Source of the DNA: Congeria kusceri
Taxonomy: Eukaryota; Mollusca; Bivalvia; Myida; Dreissenidae
Direction of reading: 5' to 3'
DNA length: 64,000 bases
Assembly (NCBI GenBank): GCA_027627225.1
Contig: CM051025.1
Span: 69,094,069-69,158,068, forward strand
Position 1 is the first letter of the stretch. Each line of letters opens with the position of its first letter. Shown in pieces: positions 34,933 to 47,715 of the stretch. The translations under genes and the position numbers were made by a program. The notes under the pieces were generated by a model. That model was not told the DNA's origin. It saw only the letters and a list, made by a program, of their open reading frames with translations, and searched no databases.

Positions 34933-37640
34933 CTAAAATAAAGAAAATAAATGCATGCAAATAATGTTTTTTTGCACATAGATATCTATTGAGACTTCAA
35001 TTTCTAACTTATGCAGATGCCATTTTTTATTATATTCTTTAAGTCCACTCCACCTTTTACATTGGGAATATATGTAGTTTGAGATGGCCCCTAAACTCAA
35101 ACACCTCATGAATATGCATGAGCTAAGAAGGTCAACCAACGGACTTGTTTAAATGGAAAATCATGAATGAAATACGGAGAAGATATATGGTAAAAACATT
35201 TGTGACGTGTTGTCCGGGTTTTTTTTAACCTGTTTTCTGCGCATTTTGTGCGCGCGTCTAAGCGGAAACGGTGTTTATGTAAAATACCACGAAAACTGTT
35301 TATACCACGAAAACCTATTAGTCTACCATAAACACTGCCCAGACAAATATAACGTGGCGATAGTAAAATTAATATGGGTATCATCTGTTCTATCCACAAG
35401 CGAAGATTATTTAAGGATTGAATTTAATTTTGGTTGTGTTCATGCGATTATGAACGCAATGGTCAAACTGGCAAATCCATGATGCGCGCTAGCGCTTCAT
35501 GGATAATTTGCCAGTTTGACCATTGCGTTCATAATCGCATGAACGCAACCAACATTAATTTCAATCCTTATATTTACATTATATTTGGGATGATTTCATA
35601 GCATTCCTTTACATTATTTTTGTTTAACATGCATTTTATTGCCATTCTAAGAGAAATATGACTCACAGTAGTTTTCTTATCGGAACAGCGAAGAACCGCC
35701 CCTTGTAACCGAACTACACAAAAAAGAATGCACACTACTACAATTAATAAAATAGTTCTCTACAAAAATGTCATTTCCTCCTTATTTTACATTCAATTTT
35801 CTGCGACAAATGAAATTTTGTGAAGCATTTTGAGTCATAACATTTTTATTTTCCTTGCATAAATCATATCGCTACAAAACTAAAAAAGTAACTTAAACAA
35901 ATGCAAAAATACATGTGACATCGAACTGCTATTTCGGCCGGTATAGCCAACAAGCACCAAACATTATTAATGCTTTAGAAAGATTAATAAACAAAAAGAG
36001 GTGCTTTGTTAGCAAGACAGTAAATCCACATTGGACCACATCATGAATACTTCTATACCACAGTTGAGTTCTGACACTTTAAAATCACACAATTCCTAGG
36101 CTGAGAGTTTAACAGATCCTGAATAATCCTGTTTAATTATTAACACAACAGATGGAGACTTACATGCTTTTAAATGCTTTAAATCCACACCATATATCAC
36201 AATTTTCACTCGGCGAGAAAAATGCAAAACAATCCACAAATGACATCACTAAACAAGTGATGACGTATAAGTTAGGTCATCGATCAATAGCATCCACACG
36301 GGCGTATCTAAGCTCTTTTCTTTGCCTGGACATAACTTGTATTAGAAAGGATAACATTTTAATATAAATCTCAAAATGCATTTGTTTCTTATTGTACGTG
36401 TTAAACAATTCATCACTATTAACTGTGATATAAATGCACAATAAATTAGACGATCTAAATGCATCTAGCAAATAGACACATCAATGTGAAAACCATTTTA
36501 AAGCTACGTTCCTGAACCGGTGTTACGTCATGGAGATTTTCTGTGGTCGCTTCTAAGAAAAGTAATGTTTACATTAAATACCATAACATGTACATAGTAC
36601 TTGCTAGCGAAATGGCTTTGTTTAATAATACTACTTCTAGACCTTGCATGATAGAAAACAATGAAACAAAAGTGAAAAAAAAATGTCTGATTGATTTTTG
36701 TAGAAGAAGAACTGGAACGAAATGTTCATGTATATTAATTATAAAAACATTTACTCAAACGTCAACAATAAATGCAAAAAAGAGTAACATTGAACAGTAT
36801 AAGACATCTTAGTTCATGTAAATATTCTTGTCGAAATATAATTTGCATAAAAATAGGACACACAGATATTACTACGACGGTGATAAGGCATTGCGTTCAT
36901 ACGATTATGAATGCATATCCCTTCCATATTAAAATGCCTATGGAATGTAAATATTGTATGTTGATCGTTATGTTGAACAAACATTAATTTCAAACAATAG
37001 GTTTGTAAAGAAATTAATGTGTAATGCTTAAACATGACTATTTAATAAAAACGATACTATGCCTGCTACATTCAATTTCTCTTTGAACACTCCACTACTG
37101 ATATTATTTTTTAGTTTGTAAAATAAACGTTATCTTTGTATTTATACATATTTTAACTGACTACATGAGAAAAATAATAAGTAATCAGTGGCTTGGGTAA
37201 TTACATGTATAGGCATAATAGGCACAACCGGCTTTTTATTAAAAGGGGTGCGTATCTATGGTTGCAAACAACGTATTTAAGCCTAACCCTGATAAAAAAT
37301 ATAATAAGCGTCTGTTTGTATTCATTAATTATATTTAATATTTATGTAATCGGTAGGTAAATGAAATATCAACACAGCCGACAAATATTCCCCCACACCC
37401 CTGTAAAGGCTGTTGTTTTTATCGCATTTTTTTTGCATTTTATATTTTCATCTCTGGAAAAAATGAATAGGCACGTGCCTATTCTATATTAATATAAATT
37501 TAACAATAAAAATAGTTTAATTTTTATCAAAATTTGGATGATCCACTATGCCTACCGTGGTTTAAAAAGCGAACACAATCGAATCACACAGATGGTTTGA
37601 TACAATTACGACTAATAACTTGTTTGGATTGGTCACGATG
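34933..37640. other. Intergenic AT-rich stretch apart from one hairpin
   Basis: Besides the palindrome at 35412-35570, it holds a faint diverged relative (near 36890-37000, GCATTGCGTTCATACGATTA). No gene is supported. Open frames are short and AT-driven. Confidence 0.4.
35412..35570. mobile_element. Hairpin MITE (mariner-like TA ends)
   Basis: A near-perfect inverted repeat with arms of about 75 bp. The left arm contains TAAGGATTGAA and TGCGATTATGAACGCAATGG; the right arm returns as CCATTGCGTTCATAATCGCA and TCAATCCTTA. The loop is a GCGCTAGCGC palindrome. The outermost TA could be the duplicated target of a Tc1/mariner-type element. The sub-block GCGTTCATAATCGCATGAACGC is itself an inverted repeat, making a nested structure. 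Confidence 0.7.
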
Positions 37641-37646
37641 CAGCAC

Positions 37647-38733
37647 TGTAGGATCATATTTTTCACAAATCATATTTTTCACACGCCTGTGAAAAATAGG
37701 ATCTCATTTGTCACATTTATAAGTGTGAAGAATGTGATTGGTCAAAAACGGGGTATGCGTACGGTTCATATTTTTCACATATTTTATGGTGAAATTGTAT
37801 CGCAACAATCGATCAAATTATTATTTGGAGCATAATTATACAGTTCTCATCATCATTATTATTATCATCATCATCATCATCGTCATTATCGTCATCATCG
37901 TCATCAATTATTTCCGTCATCACCATTATATCATTATAGTTAACGTCATCATCAGTATTGTCATCACTATGAGAAACTAAGCACTATTTAGGAGCTATAT
38001 ACTAACGTATGCATGCGCTTAATCGTTATTCAATTCGATTGTACGGTCTAATTATGATATAGAAATGCATACTCACGTACGTCCATACGAATGTACACCA
38101 TTTTATTGAGATATTAACAAATGCACGCACCAGAACGTGCGTACAAAAAAACGTCTTATTTTGGATTATTAAAACCAAAATAACCATGCATATGTCCGCC
38201 CGAACTAGCATATACGTCTAGACACGGACGGTAATACATGTATATTGACCTTATTAGAACCTCCGCATATGTTGGTACGTACGTTTCGACAGTACAGTAT
38301 CGTACCGTGCCGTACCGTACCGTACCGCACCGTATCTAACCATACCGTACCTAACCGTACCGTACCGTAACTTTCCATACCATAGCATTACAAACCATAC
38401 CATACATGCCATGCCATGCCATGCCATGCCATGCCGCACCATATCGTACCATACCATGCATACCGTACCGTACCGTAAATCATACAGTGTGACAAATAGG
38501 ATTATGTTGTAACAAATTCACTTTTTTGAAAATTTGAACACGTTTTTTCATGTGTGAAGAATATGATTTGAGTGCTTATCAAAAACTGGACTCGATCCCA
38601 ATTTTCACAGAAAATGTGAACAATGAGATTACGAGCTGTGAAGAATGAGATCCTATTCTTCACATCTGTGAAAAATGAGATCCTATTTTTCACACCTGTG
38701 AAAAATATGATTTGTGAAAAATATGGTCCTACA
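37647..38733. mobile_element. 1.09-kb TIR element with 6-bp target duplication CAGCAC
   Basis: The left end begins TGTAGGATCATATTTTTCAC and continues AAATCATATTTTTCACA. The right end reverse-complemented begins TGTAGGACCATATTTTTCAC with the same continuation. CAGCAC occurs at 37641-37646 and 38734-38739. The ends, about 100 bp, are rich in TTTTTCACA and TGTGAAAAAT in both orientations. The interior holds an (ATC)n tract (about 37843-37915) and a pentanucleotide array (38283-38480). No transposase, so non-autonomous; superfamily not recognised. Confidence 0.7.
38283..38480 (+). repeat. Pentanucleotide array (CCGTA / CCATG types)
   Basis: Runs of TACCG and ATGCC pentamers inside the 1.09-kb TIR element. 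The 67-codon frame of Val/Arg/Tyr/Gly residues opposite it is a simple-repeat artefact. Confidence 0.85.
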
Positions 38734-39569
38734 CAGCACCAATCTGATTAAAATCATCTCATAACTTACAAGCTAAGAATGGAAAAAATTTTACTTCGCC
38801 GTCAAAACATTGCATAATTTCTTGTTATACAATTCAGCATAGTTTATTATTGGCTTATGTTCGTGCCATTGGCATTAACAAAGAAACGTCGCCCGTAAAA
38901 AAAATTGATTGTGCAACCTTGCAATTTTGCACAATAAATATTGATCTACACGCATAACTCTCAAATAGGAGCGTTCGAAACGCTTATTTTCAGCCTATGC
39001 GCGCTAATTAAATAGAGACAGCTATAGAATCACTTTAATTTTTATCTTACTCGTTCCTCGCCTTGATTTTAAATTTGTCGTTCGTTTTTTAAAATTGTCT
39101 TTTAAGAGTCAACGAAGCGCGTGTATGTGCTACAATGCACATGACCCAAAGAGTGAACAGTTAAGTTTTCAGAAGGCACATGGAAATGCTTAATAAAAAT
39201 TCCATTATAAACATTCATTGCATTGGTACTGGACTTTTTAATAATATATGAATGTGTGTGACTTTTGCTATATTAAATTGCAGTCCAAAAACAATCGAAG
39301 TGCACGGTATAACATTCCGTATTCCTTATTCGTATCCGTTATGTTATTGATTCATGTTACAAACACGTTTAATGAAATCTAATCTAGCCCAGAGAGAAAG
39401 GCACACAGAGTAGAATTTTATCTAACCTTGGCGAATGCGTAACACTGGGTATTTAGACTGTGTAAACACGAACGATTATGGTTTCGAGAGTTAGTTTCCG
39501 TATCATAATCTAATCTTGACTGAAAAAAAACGCGTACTGTATATTTGGACAGTGCAAAAACAATCCAGT

Positions 39570-42500
39570 ATGGTTTCGAGAGATTTAATTGTAATTGCGA
39601 GAAACTCTGTCGACGGGTTTTATTATCCAGGTAAGAACTTTCTGTATCTGATTAAAATAACTAGTACTAGTATGATAATTGTATATTAAATCTATAAATA
39701 TGAAGAATGCACTCCTCTACTAAATGCAGTACCAGACTTTGCTATGGGCTCATTTGCATGGTAAGGAATACATAATCTCACGGTTGGGCTAGCTATTTAA
39801 GTTCACAGTTAAACCCAGAACATGGCATTCTAGGTTCGAGCAGGATATTTGGGAGTGTGTGAAGTGGGACATGACATAATTTCAATGGATCCGTAATTGT
39901 ATAATTTTAACATTCTTGTATGTTATTCATTGACCTATTGGTAAATGTTGTTCCTGGTGGATACAGGAAGTGTTCTGCGGTATTATGAAGTGAATTCTCA
40001 GCATTGCTAGTTTGTCACATTTTCACATTTTTTGTTTCTCTTATTAGAAACAGACATTACACATAATATACAGTGTTTAATTATTCAAATAATTTACTTT
40101 TCTTAAAGCCAGATAATCTATGTACCTTTATACAAGACACAGGCGATTCTTATGTTGGGGTTAAGATCGTTATTTCGAAGAATTCGCAATGTTATGATCA
40201 ATAATTGGTTCCGTTTGCAGGCTATAAAACTGGCCCAATTACTGACGTGGACGTGAAAGAAGACAGTGAAATTCTTGTCAACTTCTGGGCCATTCGCCCT
40301 CAACAGGTGCCTCAGCCTGAAGTGATACCTATCCGCGGGGCTATACCGTGGCCGGAACCTACGGTACGGGTCAAGATTTCTAAAATATTAAGTACATGTA
40401 TGCAATAGCATTAGATGAAGCTCGTTACATTTGTGTATTTTCATATTGTAATAATGTGTATTGTATACAAAAACGTATTGCATTTTGAATGACGATTGTA
40501 AATAAGATATTCACAATACATAATAATTTGTGTTGAAACATCGTTTTAAAAGTTGTAATTTTGATTGATAAAATAAGAGACTTAAGCATGTTATTCTTAT
40601 GAAGTTTGACCCAGATAATCAGTTCATATGCAACATTTGAAAACAACGTAATCAGCACAAATGCAAATTCAGGACCTGTCCATTCATCTCAGTCATATTA
40701 AACTTTATACTTCATTGTTTTCTTACTTATTGGCTGATTAACGTTAACATTGTGGACTCGAAAAATGCAGTCCCTTAGTAATGTTTGTGTTTGTCGGGCC
40801 CGGCTAGCTCAGTTGGTAGAGCGCTGGACTGTCAATCCGGGGATCGTGAGATACGGTTAAAACGGCGAAAAATCCAAACAAACAAAGAAACAGTAATGTT
40901 TGTGCAGCATTTGCCACATCAACGAATGGAAATTCATCGCCTTAAATTAGCTTAAGACGAGCATATTACATTAATAGTGGTAAATACGCTTACTGTATAA
41001 GTCTATTTACAAGCATAGCTACTGGATTATTCATATGCGGATCGACATCCACCTTCTGTTTGTATTTTTTGTCTGTATATTATGACTTGATCTGAATCAA
41101 ACTGTCCGATGTCATGATTGTTGTTTTCAAATAACATCCTGCAGACTATGCGTTGCCGAATAGCCGGGTCCGGCCAGCTCAGTTGGTAGAGAGCTGGACT
41201 GTCAATCCGGGGATCGTGAGTTCGAATCCCAGCCCGGCCATATAGCTTGTGTGGGGATTGGTCATAAAATTATTTCTTCGGCCATTCTCCCCGTACCTCT
41301 GATTCAAGTATGGCAGTTGTCAGTTACTGGCATAAGTATGTGTACTTAGTACTGGTAAACCGCTTAGATCGGCTAAGCTTGCCCAGGAAAAGTGTGAGTA
41401 GGTTAACTGACCGCCTTGATATGACTGAAATACTGTTAAAAATGGCGAAAAATCCAAATAAGCAAACAAACAAACAGATTGTCGTAGTAATCTGGTTGCA
41501 TTGTTATCTTAGTCTTCTTTATTTGTTTGCTATTTGTTCAACTTGTAATGCTGCGCGCAAGTTTGACAATACAGAACGACTTTCTTATGTACTTAATTTA
41601 TCATATTTTACTCTCTTAATTCGAGAATCAAAATATCTGTCATGATTGCATTATGAATTGAAGATATCTCCATTTCTTTTAAAGTGGTAGTAAAATTACT
41701 GTCAGTTGATGAACGCATCAGATGAGACTGGATCTATAGACTGCACGTTTGCAAAATGTAGTTGAACCGTAGTTAAATAGTCATGCCTGGAATTCTTGTT
41801 TTAATATATTGTTTTAGAAAGGAAGTTTCGTGCTAGCGGATATAAAATGTCGCTCAAGCAAAATTGAATGCTATCTCCCCGGGATTGTGATCGGACTGCC
41901 CATTAATCTAGGCATAGAGCATCGATTTTACTCTATACGTCTCTTCAATGGAAACAGGGTAGGTATCCTGACACTATGAAAGCAGTAGAATAAAAGCGAC
42001 GGTTAAATAATTGAACATTACTTGTTTCATTCAGTTCTAGTGCGAATAATTAACTTCCTAGAGAGGATGCTTTCTACAAATGACAATGCAAACAAAAACG
42101 GAAAGCCATTAAAGAACTCACATCTTGTAAAAATACGTTGTTTAGACATATGCTATCATAACTAATACAATATGGTCACTTGCAAGTAGTTGCTAAACGA
42201 GTAAAACAATAGCATTATATAGTACCGGTATTTATATATAAAAGCATGATGCAGTATATAAAAGAAGATGAAGGGTGATATAGAACAATAACTTTGGCAG
42301 CATTAAAAAAAAGCCTTAACATTAAAAACAAACCATATATATATTATATATACAGCGAAGGCGCAGCTTTTTATCTTACAGAACAATTTGTTCGTAATAC
42401 AAACTAGAATGGTAGAATGGTAAATATATATACATACATTGAATAGATTTCCTTGGAAACAAATCGATACGTGTGAACACAGGCCATTCGCGTTGACATT

Positions 42501-45500
42501 CTACTGCTTATTTGTGACTAAAGAAGAATAGAACATAAGTTAAATAATTCTTCAACTTAATGACACAAAATATATTTTGTAATTGCAGGTTACCAAGATA
42601 AGAAGAAATTTTATAGTTATCGGCAAGGAGAAACATGACCGCATTGTCAGTTACATCGACAATCAGAGGAGAATACGTCATTGTCACATGTGAATATATA
42701 TATGATCAGTCTAATGATAAGAAGAGCTGGTATAAATTGTATTATCTTTTTTCGGAGAAACTTAGGCTTGAACATTTTTTCACTAAACGACCTCATAAGA
42801 ATATCAAATATACATTTATTTTAGAATACTATCAAGTTTGTAGCTTATTTCGCTCTGAACGCGTTATCGTCATCGTTACGCTGGAATGCACGTTTGATTT
42901 ATTACATATGACAAATTATTTGACGTTGTTCTGTGAGTTCTCTTTGTTGACTTCAGACTACGAGAGGTTGTGCAACCACCATTAGCATGCGAGAGGGGTA
43001 AAAAAGGTAACCTTGTTGTTATAGCTATGTCGGCAGTCGTATCAGTTGAAAGGGACATTTCCTTTTAAAATCATGATAAATTAAAGAAAATAAATGTAAC
43101 GCCTCGTATAATTAGCCAGAGGATATAAACTTTCTATAATTGTGTATGTGAAGTACCGGATAGACATTAAACGGATATAGTGTTAATATAGTGAAAACAA
43201 CTTGCATGCAATGTTTGTAAAATTAATAAAAAAAACGTTAAAAAGCGACCCATATATTTTATAAGTGAACTCTCTTGGTGCAGGAGGCCTCTTATGCGTC
43301 GTCCGTCGTCTGTATTCCATCGTCAACAGTTGACCGTTATCGCTATAAGAACATCATTTTTTATTCAATCTCGACCTAACTTGCGCAGTTTGTGCATGAC
43401 CACACAGTTTGACTACAATCAGGCAAAAATATCGGTCGTTTTTCCACGTAATTCTGAAAATTAATGCAAAAAAGGACTTTATGAAGGATAGCGACTTCAT
43501 TTTTCACCCAATCAGGGCCGAACATATGATGTCATATACTTATTTGAATATAAAAGGGTAGAGGGTAAACACCTACATTCTGTTGAATACGCACAACAAG
43601 CCGGCAAGCATGACTTAACCTTTGCACAGTTGTCGCCATTATTTTTCCGAACTTCAGCATTAACACTATTCCTCCAAACTGCGAAAAAGTGTAGAGAAAA
43701 TATACCCGAGTCGTTACTTGTTTATAACCATGGTTATGTTTGTTTATTTTTGATACGCAAGGGTAAGCTAAGGATCAAAGAAATATGTCAGTCAATCGGC
43801 TAGACAAATCACCAAACCGAAAGATGAAACTAAGCGGTTAATAGCATAAACCTACACAGAACCTGGTGCCAATGTATTCCTACGTGTCTACTAATTGTTT
43901 TTGTTTTTGTTCCATGGTTCGTGTTCAGCTCGGTCTTCCCGGTTCCAACCACGGGTCTCACGGTCCCTTTCCTCCATAACTAGCTCACAGCGCACAGCGT
44001 CCTCGGCGACCTCAAGTCGTTCTTCCATGTCATCAATCGTCCCGCCGAAAAAGCCTGTTCTGGATAGAAGGAAGTCGCAATCGCTGTCTTCGACAGCATC
44101 TTCGAGTACATCATATAAGGTATCGGATCCTTCATGCAATTGTTTCTATCCTGCAAAATCATCGTCGCCATTGTCTTGGGTATCGTGTACGTCATTATTA
44201 CGAGCAGAAGGATTAACGAAGATATCTACAGTTTAGTATTAAATAATCTGCATCGTGATCAACACCATCAATGTGGTCATCCTGATCACATTTTTGGTCA
44301 TCTTTATTTTTCACCATCATCTTCATTGAGATAAGTTATTCATTTCATATATGGCCGTCGCATGATTATTACGGCATAATAAAACATCAATACATTGTTG
44401 TCGTTCCAGATTAATCAGCATGACAGGTTCATCACCGCAACTGTTAAATAAATGTATATAAGATAGTGATAATCATGTGTTTAATTATTTTACAGAGCAC
44501 GTCTTCCTCCCGCCCAAGTAGTAAGTTGAAAGATTGTTATTTGTGAAGCGACAACTAACAATAAGGGAAACCCATTCTTTCCAGCATTTAATTATTTAAC
44601 TTTTTTTGGTATGTCATTCTATTATAGCGATTACTACTATTTTTTTAAATATAGACACATGCAAAACTATGTAACAGTTTAAATGAAGTACTACAAAATG
44701 TCGATAGCTAACAAAAAATGTTCTTTGAGCAAACACTAAATACATTTGGATGTCATCTGTGGTATGTCATCTGTGATCTAAAGTAAACATATGAACGGAA
44801 TGTGTTACAAAATACAAAAGTTAATGAAACTCCAGCTGTAGAGAGGAATTACCCTATAAAAACCTTGGATCTTTAATGACAGGTAGTAGGCGCATTTTGA
44901 GCCCAGGAACTGACGTGCTGGCCCGCTGGTCTGACGACGGCTGGTACTACTGGGGGCGGGTGGACGGCAGGGCGCCGGAGGCTGAGGATAGTTACATGGT
45001 GCGGGACAGTACGGGCTTTGTCACTCCAATCGCGGACGATGATTTGTTGACTGAGGAGCAGCAGAAATTTCAGGCAATACAGGTCAGTTACGTATAATTA
45101 ATAATTGTCAATATGCCTTATCATATAGGGGAATTAGTTTGTATACATTGAGATGGAAATATAAGTATTAGGGGGTGTTTAAATTACAATTGTTATCTCT
45201 AATCAACTAGACACTTTATATGTCTGAAACACCGATTTGACAACTTTTTGGTTATCATAAACAAAAAACGTATGTGGAGTAACTGAATTCGTAAACAAAT
45301 GTTTGGCAGACTTTTTATAAAATAATCAAAGTATTACCAAGTTTATATATTATCGATAACCGTATGTTTTGTTACATGCAGATATTTGTTCACTAGTCAG
45401 CTCACAATCTTGCAACTCTGATTCCAGCCGAAGAACCATGTGATTGCTCTTCACCCCGCGTATGTGTACAGCTACGCCCCTGCAACTGTGGGCAGCACGT

Positions 45501-47715
45501 ATACACACGGTGCCATCGTCCAGTTCTACGATGGGAAGTCGTGCAAGCGACCTTGGTCCGAACTGTACAAGATCACAGGCGAAAAGTTCAAACAATGTGT
45601 GGAATATATCATACGGCGTGAAAATCAAATGACTTCATTAAATGCCATAGCATTAGATGGATCAAGTGAATATTATAAATTAGGTATGCTTCTGAGACAA
45701 TATCCACAAAGCTCCAACTAAAAATCTTTATCTAAGTCATACATGCATTTAATTAAAAATATCCTAGTGAAATCAATATTTGATATTTGAAATATTGTAA
45801 AATAAGAAGTATTATGCTCATTCGTCATCAAATTAAAACCATTTAAAATAAAATCTTAAACAAACCCAAGACTAAAGGAGTTTTCAGGAAGCAATTCTCA
45901 GATTTAACTGTTTTTGTGCGCATCGGAAAATTGTTTCTGTGTAAACGTTGCAATGAGATTTTATTGTTAGTTTCCTATAGGAGGGCACCATGGATATAGG
46001 ACCTAGTTATTTTCAATATACGATGGTAAAATATTATGGTTTTGTTATCGTATTTTACACATTCTAGTACAAATTGAGGGCGAGGCAGACAGGCAGCAGT
46101 ACTTCGTGCCAAGCTATCAAAACTACTACATAAAACAGAAAGCCATCCACATTTTCCCCTTGCAGCGTATGGGCGTATCCAGTCATCATATGCAGGTACA
46201 AGTATCACAGGATGATCAAAATGAAGCCCCTTATCGTACAGTATGCCTAACTTCCTAACCATTTAACTACTTTATTTTTAGTTTAAATTTCATTGCATTA
46301 TTTGTTTTCTTGTTAAGATTGAATAGTGGCTTCTTAATTAATTATCTCGCAACGAAAATTCGATTTGAAATTGTCATTTAATAAGATCAATGTTTCCCTA
46401 TTAATTTTATGAAAACAGGGTCTAGTCTGAACATTTAAGAACCGTTCGCTGATTCTCAATAAGCGTCATATTATTTGCTGTAATTACAGATGTAATAAAA
46501 TACAATGCAAACAGTATAGGAGCAGTGCATACAATTTCGGATTCCATTGTGTTTGACCTACATTTTCATTCAATACAGAGCTCAATTTGATTTGTTTTAC
46601 TATATGTTATACCTTTTGCAAAAAGATTCTACATAAGTAAAGATAATAGCAGGGAAGTATACTGACAACGTACATGGACATTGTTGTATGTTATGATGGC
46701 CTCATTACAACCTACCACACAACACTATTGAAATGAGTATCGATATGTGTCTGTTTACTCCAGTTGTAAGTACGCAATGCGTAACTAGTTGTAAGTACGC
46801 AATGCGTAACTAGTTGTAAGTACGCAATGCGTAACTAGTTGTAAGTACGCAATGCGTAACTAGTTGTAAGTACGCAATGCGTAACTAGTTGTAAGTACGC
46901 AATGCGTAACTAGTTGTAAGTACGCAATGCGTAACTAAACTGTGTTTATGCTCTTAGACCTGTCGTTATATCCTTGGACCCAAAGACGACCAATGTACAC
47001 GGTACCTCGCCGCAGAAGTCCATATAGCTCAACGTCCCGGAGACAACGTTGACAACAGAGAAAACAACTCTGCCGTGTACACTATCAACTTCTGCGACGG
47101 GACTACGTAACTGTTTTTGATTATGTTTAACGTTCTCGTAATTGTACAATTGTTCTTTTTTTCAAATGACGTCTTCGAATTTTAAACAACACTTTTGTTT
47201 TAGAATTATGATCGATGAATTTGTGTAGAAAGGAATTTGTTTGAGATTCTTCATTGTCGAACAAAGACAAATTTGACTAATAACAAATGTCTATTGCTTT
47301 GCTTATAAGAATCATGTGAAAAAATCCGTTTGAAAAGCCTTTCTGTGAAAACCTTAAGATTACCACACGAATGGTTAAATGGACACAATTTGTTTTTAAC
47401 ATTTCATTGTGAACACAACTATGTTTATCCATTTGAGATTTATTTTAGCTTAAAAAAATAATATATATATATTTTATATTTCTTTGCTGTGCCGTATACC
47501 CACAGGGGTGGCTCAGACTTTGTCTAATATTCTGTTTTCAGGAGAACGCTGGACAGTTTAGAGAAGTGTTTCTATCTGAGCGAGGACTATTTCCAGTACG
47601 CCACCAGTTTCTACCAGCACCAAACATCTCAGAACTGGAGTTCACCACAAAGTCTCATTTAAAAGAAAATAACAAACAACAGATTCAGCAAATTGTAACT
47701 GATTCACTGACTTAA
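39570..47715 (+). CDS. Gene B: DUF4537/Tudor-like multi-domain protein (apparently complete)
   Basis: Exons: 39570-39630, 40221-40363, 41818-41958, 42599 to about 42685, 43929-44119, 44496-44520, 44883-45082, 45428-45683, 46068-46195, 46958-47106 and 47542-47715 (TAA). Phases agree at every junction except the donor of exon 4, which I could not fix. The N-terminus starts MVSRDLIVIARNSVDGFYYP, the usual opening of DUF4537 proteins, followed by a second strand-rich block (KGSFVLADIKC, FYSIRLFNGNRVTKIRRN). A Ser/Arg-rich linker covers exons 5-6. Then come a Tudor-like module (VLARWSDDGWYYWGRV), a second (HVIALHPAYVYSYAPATV, VQFYDG, PWSELYKITGEKFKQCVEYI) and a third (IHIFPLQRM, INFCDGTT, LEKCFYLSEDYFQYATSFY). 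The architecture matches C11orf16/VWA3-like proteins. Function is unknown; a Tudor-type ligand is only inferred. Exons are GC-richer than the introns. Two SINEs lie in intron 2 and a 25-bp array in intron 9. Confidence 0.8.
40790..40891 (+). mobile_element. Internally deleted tRNA-derived SINE
   Basis: The tRNA-like head (GGCCCGGCTAGCTCAGTTGG with a CTGTCAA anticodon-type loop, Asp-like GTC) joins directly to the tail GGCGAAAAATCCAAACAAAC. It is flanked by a perfect 13-bp target duplication AGTAATGTTTGTG at 40777-40789 and 40892-40904. Compared with 41163-41477 the central body is missing. It lies in intron 2 of gene B. Confidence 0.8.
41163..41477 (+). mobile_element. Full-length tRNA-derived SINE
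   Basis: The tRNA-like head at 41166-41240 has an A box (AGCTCAGTTGGTAGAG) and B box (GAGTTCGAATCCCA). The body contains GGCAGTTGTCAGTTACTGGC and GTACTTAGTACTGGTAAACC. The tail GGCGAAAAATCCAAATAAGC ends in (AAAC)n. It resembles the V-/Meta-core SINEs reported from molluscs (for example RUDI), an assignment from memory. A 111-codon frame inside it is not a gene. It lies in intron 2 of gene B. Confidence 0.75.
43270..43480 (+). repeat. Dispersed repeat fragment in gene B intron
   Basis: Contains CGTCGTCCGTCGTCTGT and TCGTCAACAGTTGACC, a pattern seen in common mollusc repeats. Boundaries and family are uncertain. Non-coding. Confidence 0.3.
46762..46936 (+). repeat. Seven-copy 25-bp tandem repeat in gene B intron
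   Basis: Seven essentially identical units of 25 bp containing GTAAGTACGCAATGCGTAAC. The core TACGCA-ATGCGTA is an inverted repeat. The last copy ends about 20 bp before the acceptor of exon 10, and each unit holds a GTAAGT 5'-splice-site-like hexamer. Confidence 0.9.

Noticed and set aside
38254..38457. 67-codon Val/Arg/Tyr/Gly frame
   Set aside because: Simple pentanucleotide repeat inside the 1.09-kb TIR element.
40798..40850. tRNA-Asp(GTC) gene
   Set aside because: It is the head of a SINE: the 3' half of the tRNA is replaced by SINE tail, and a 13-bp target duplication surrounds it. The longer copy at 41166-41240 likewise continues into a SINE body.
43891..44139. Acidic minus-strand protein
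   Set aside because: Antisense shadow of the Ser-rich exon 5 of gene B, which has proper splice borders on the plus strand.
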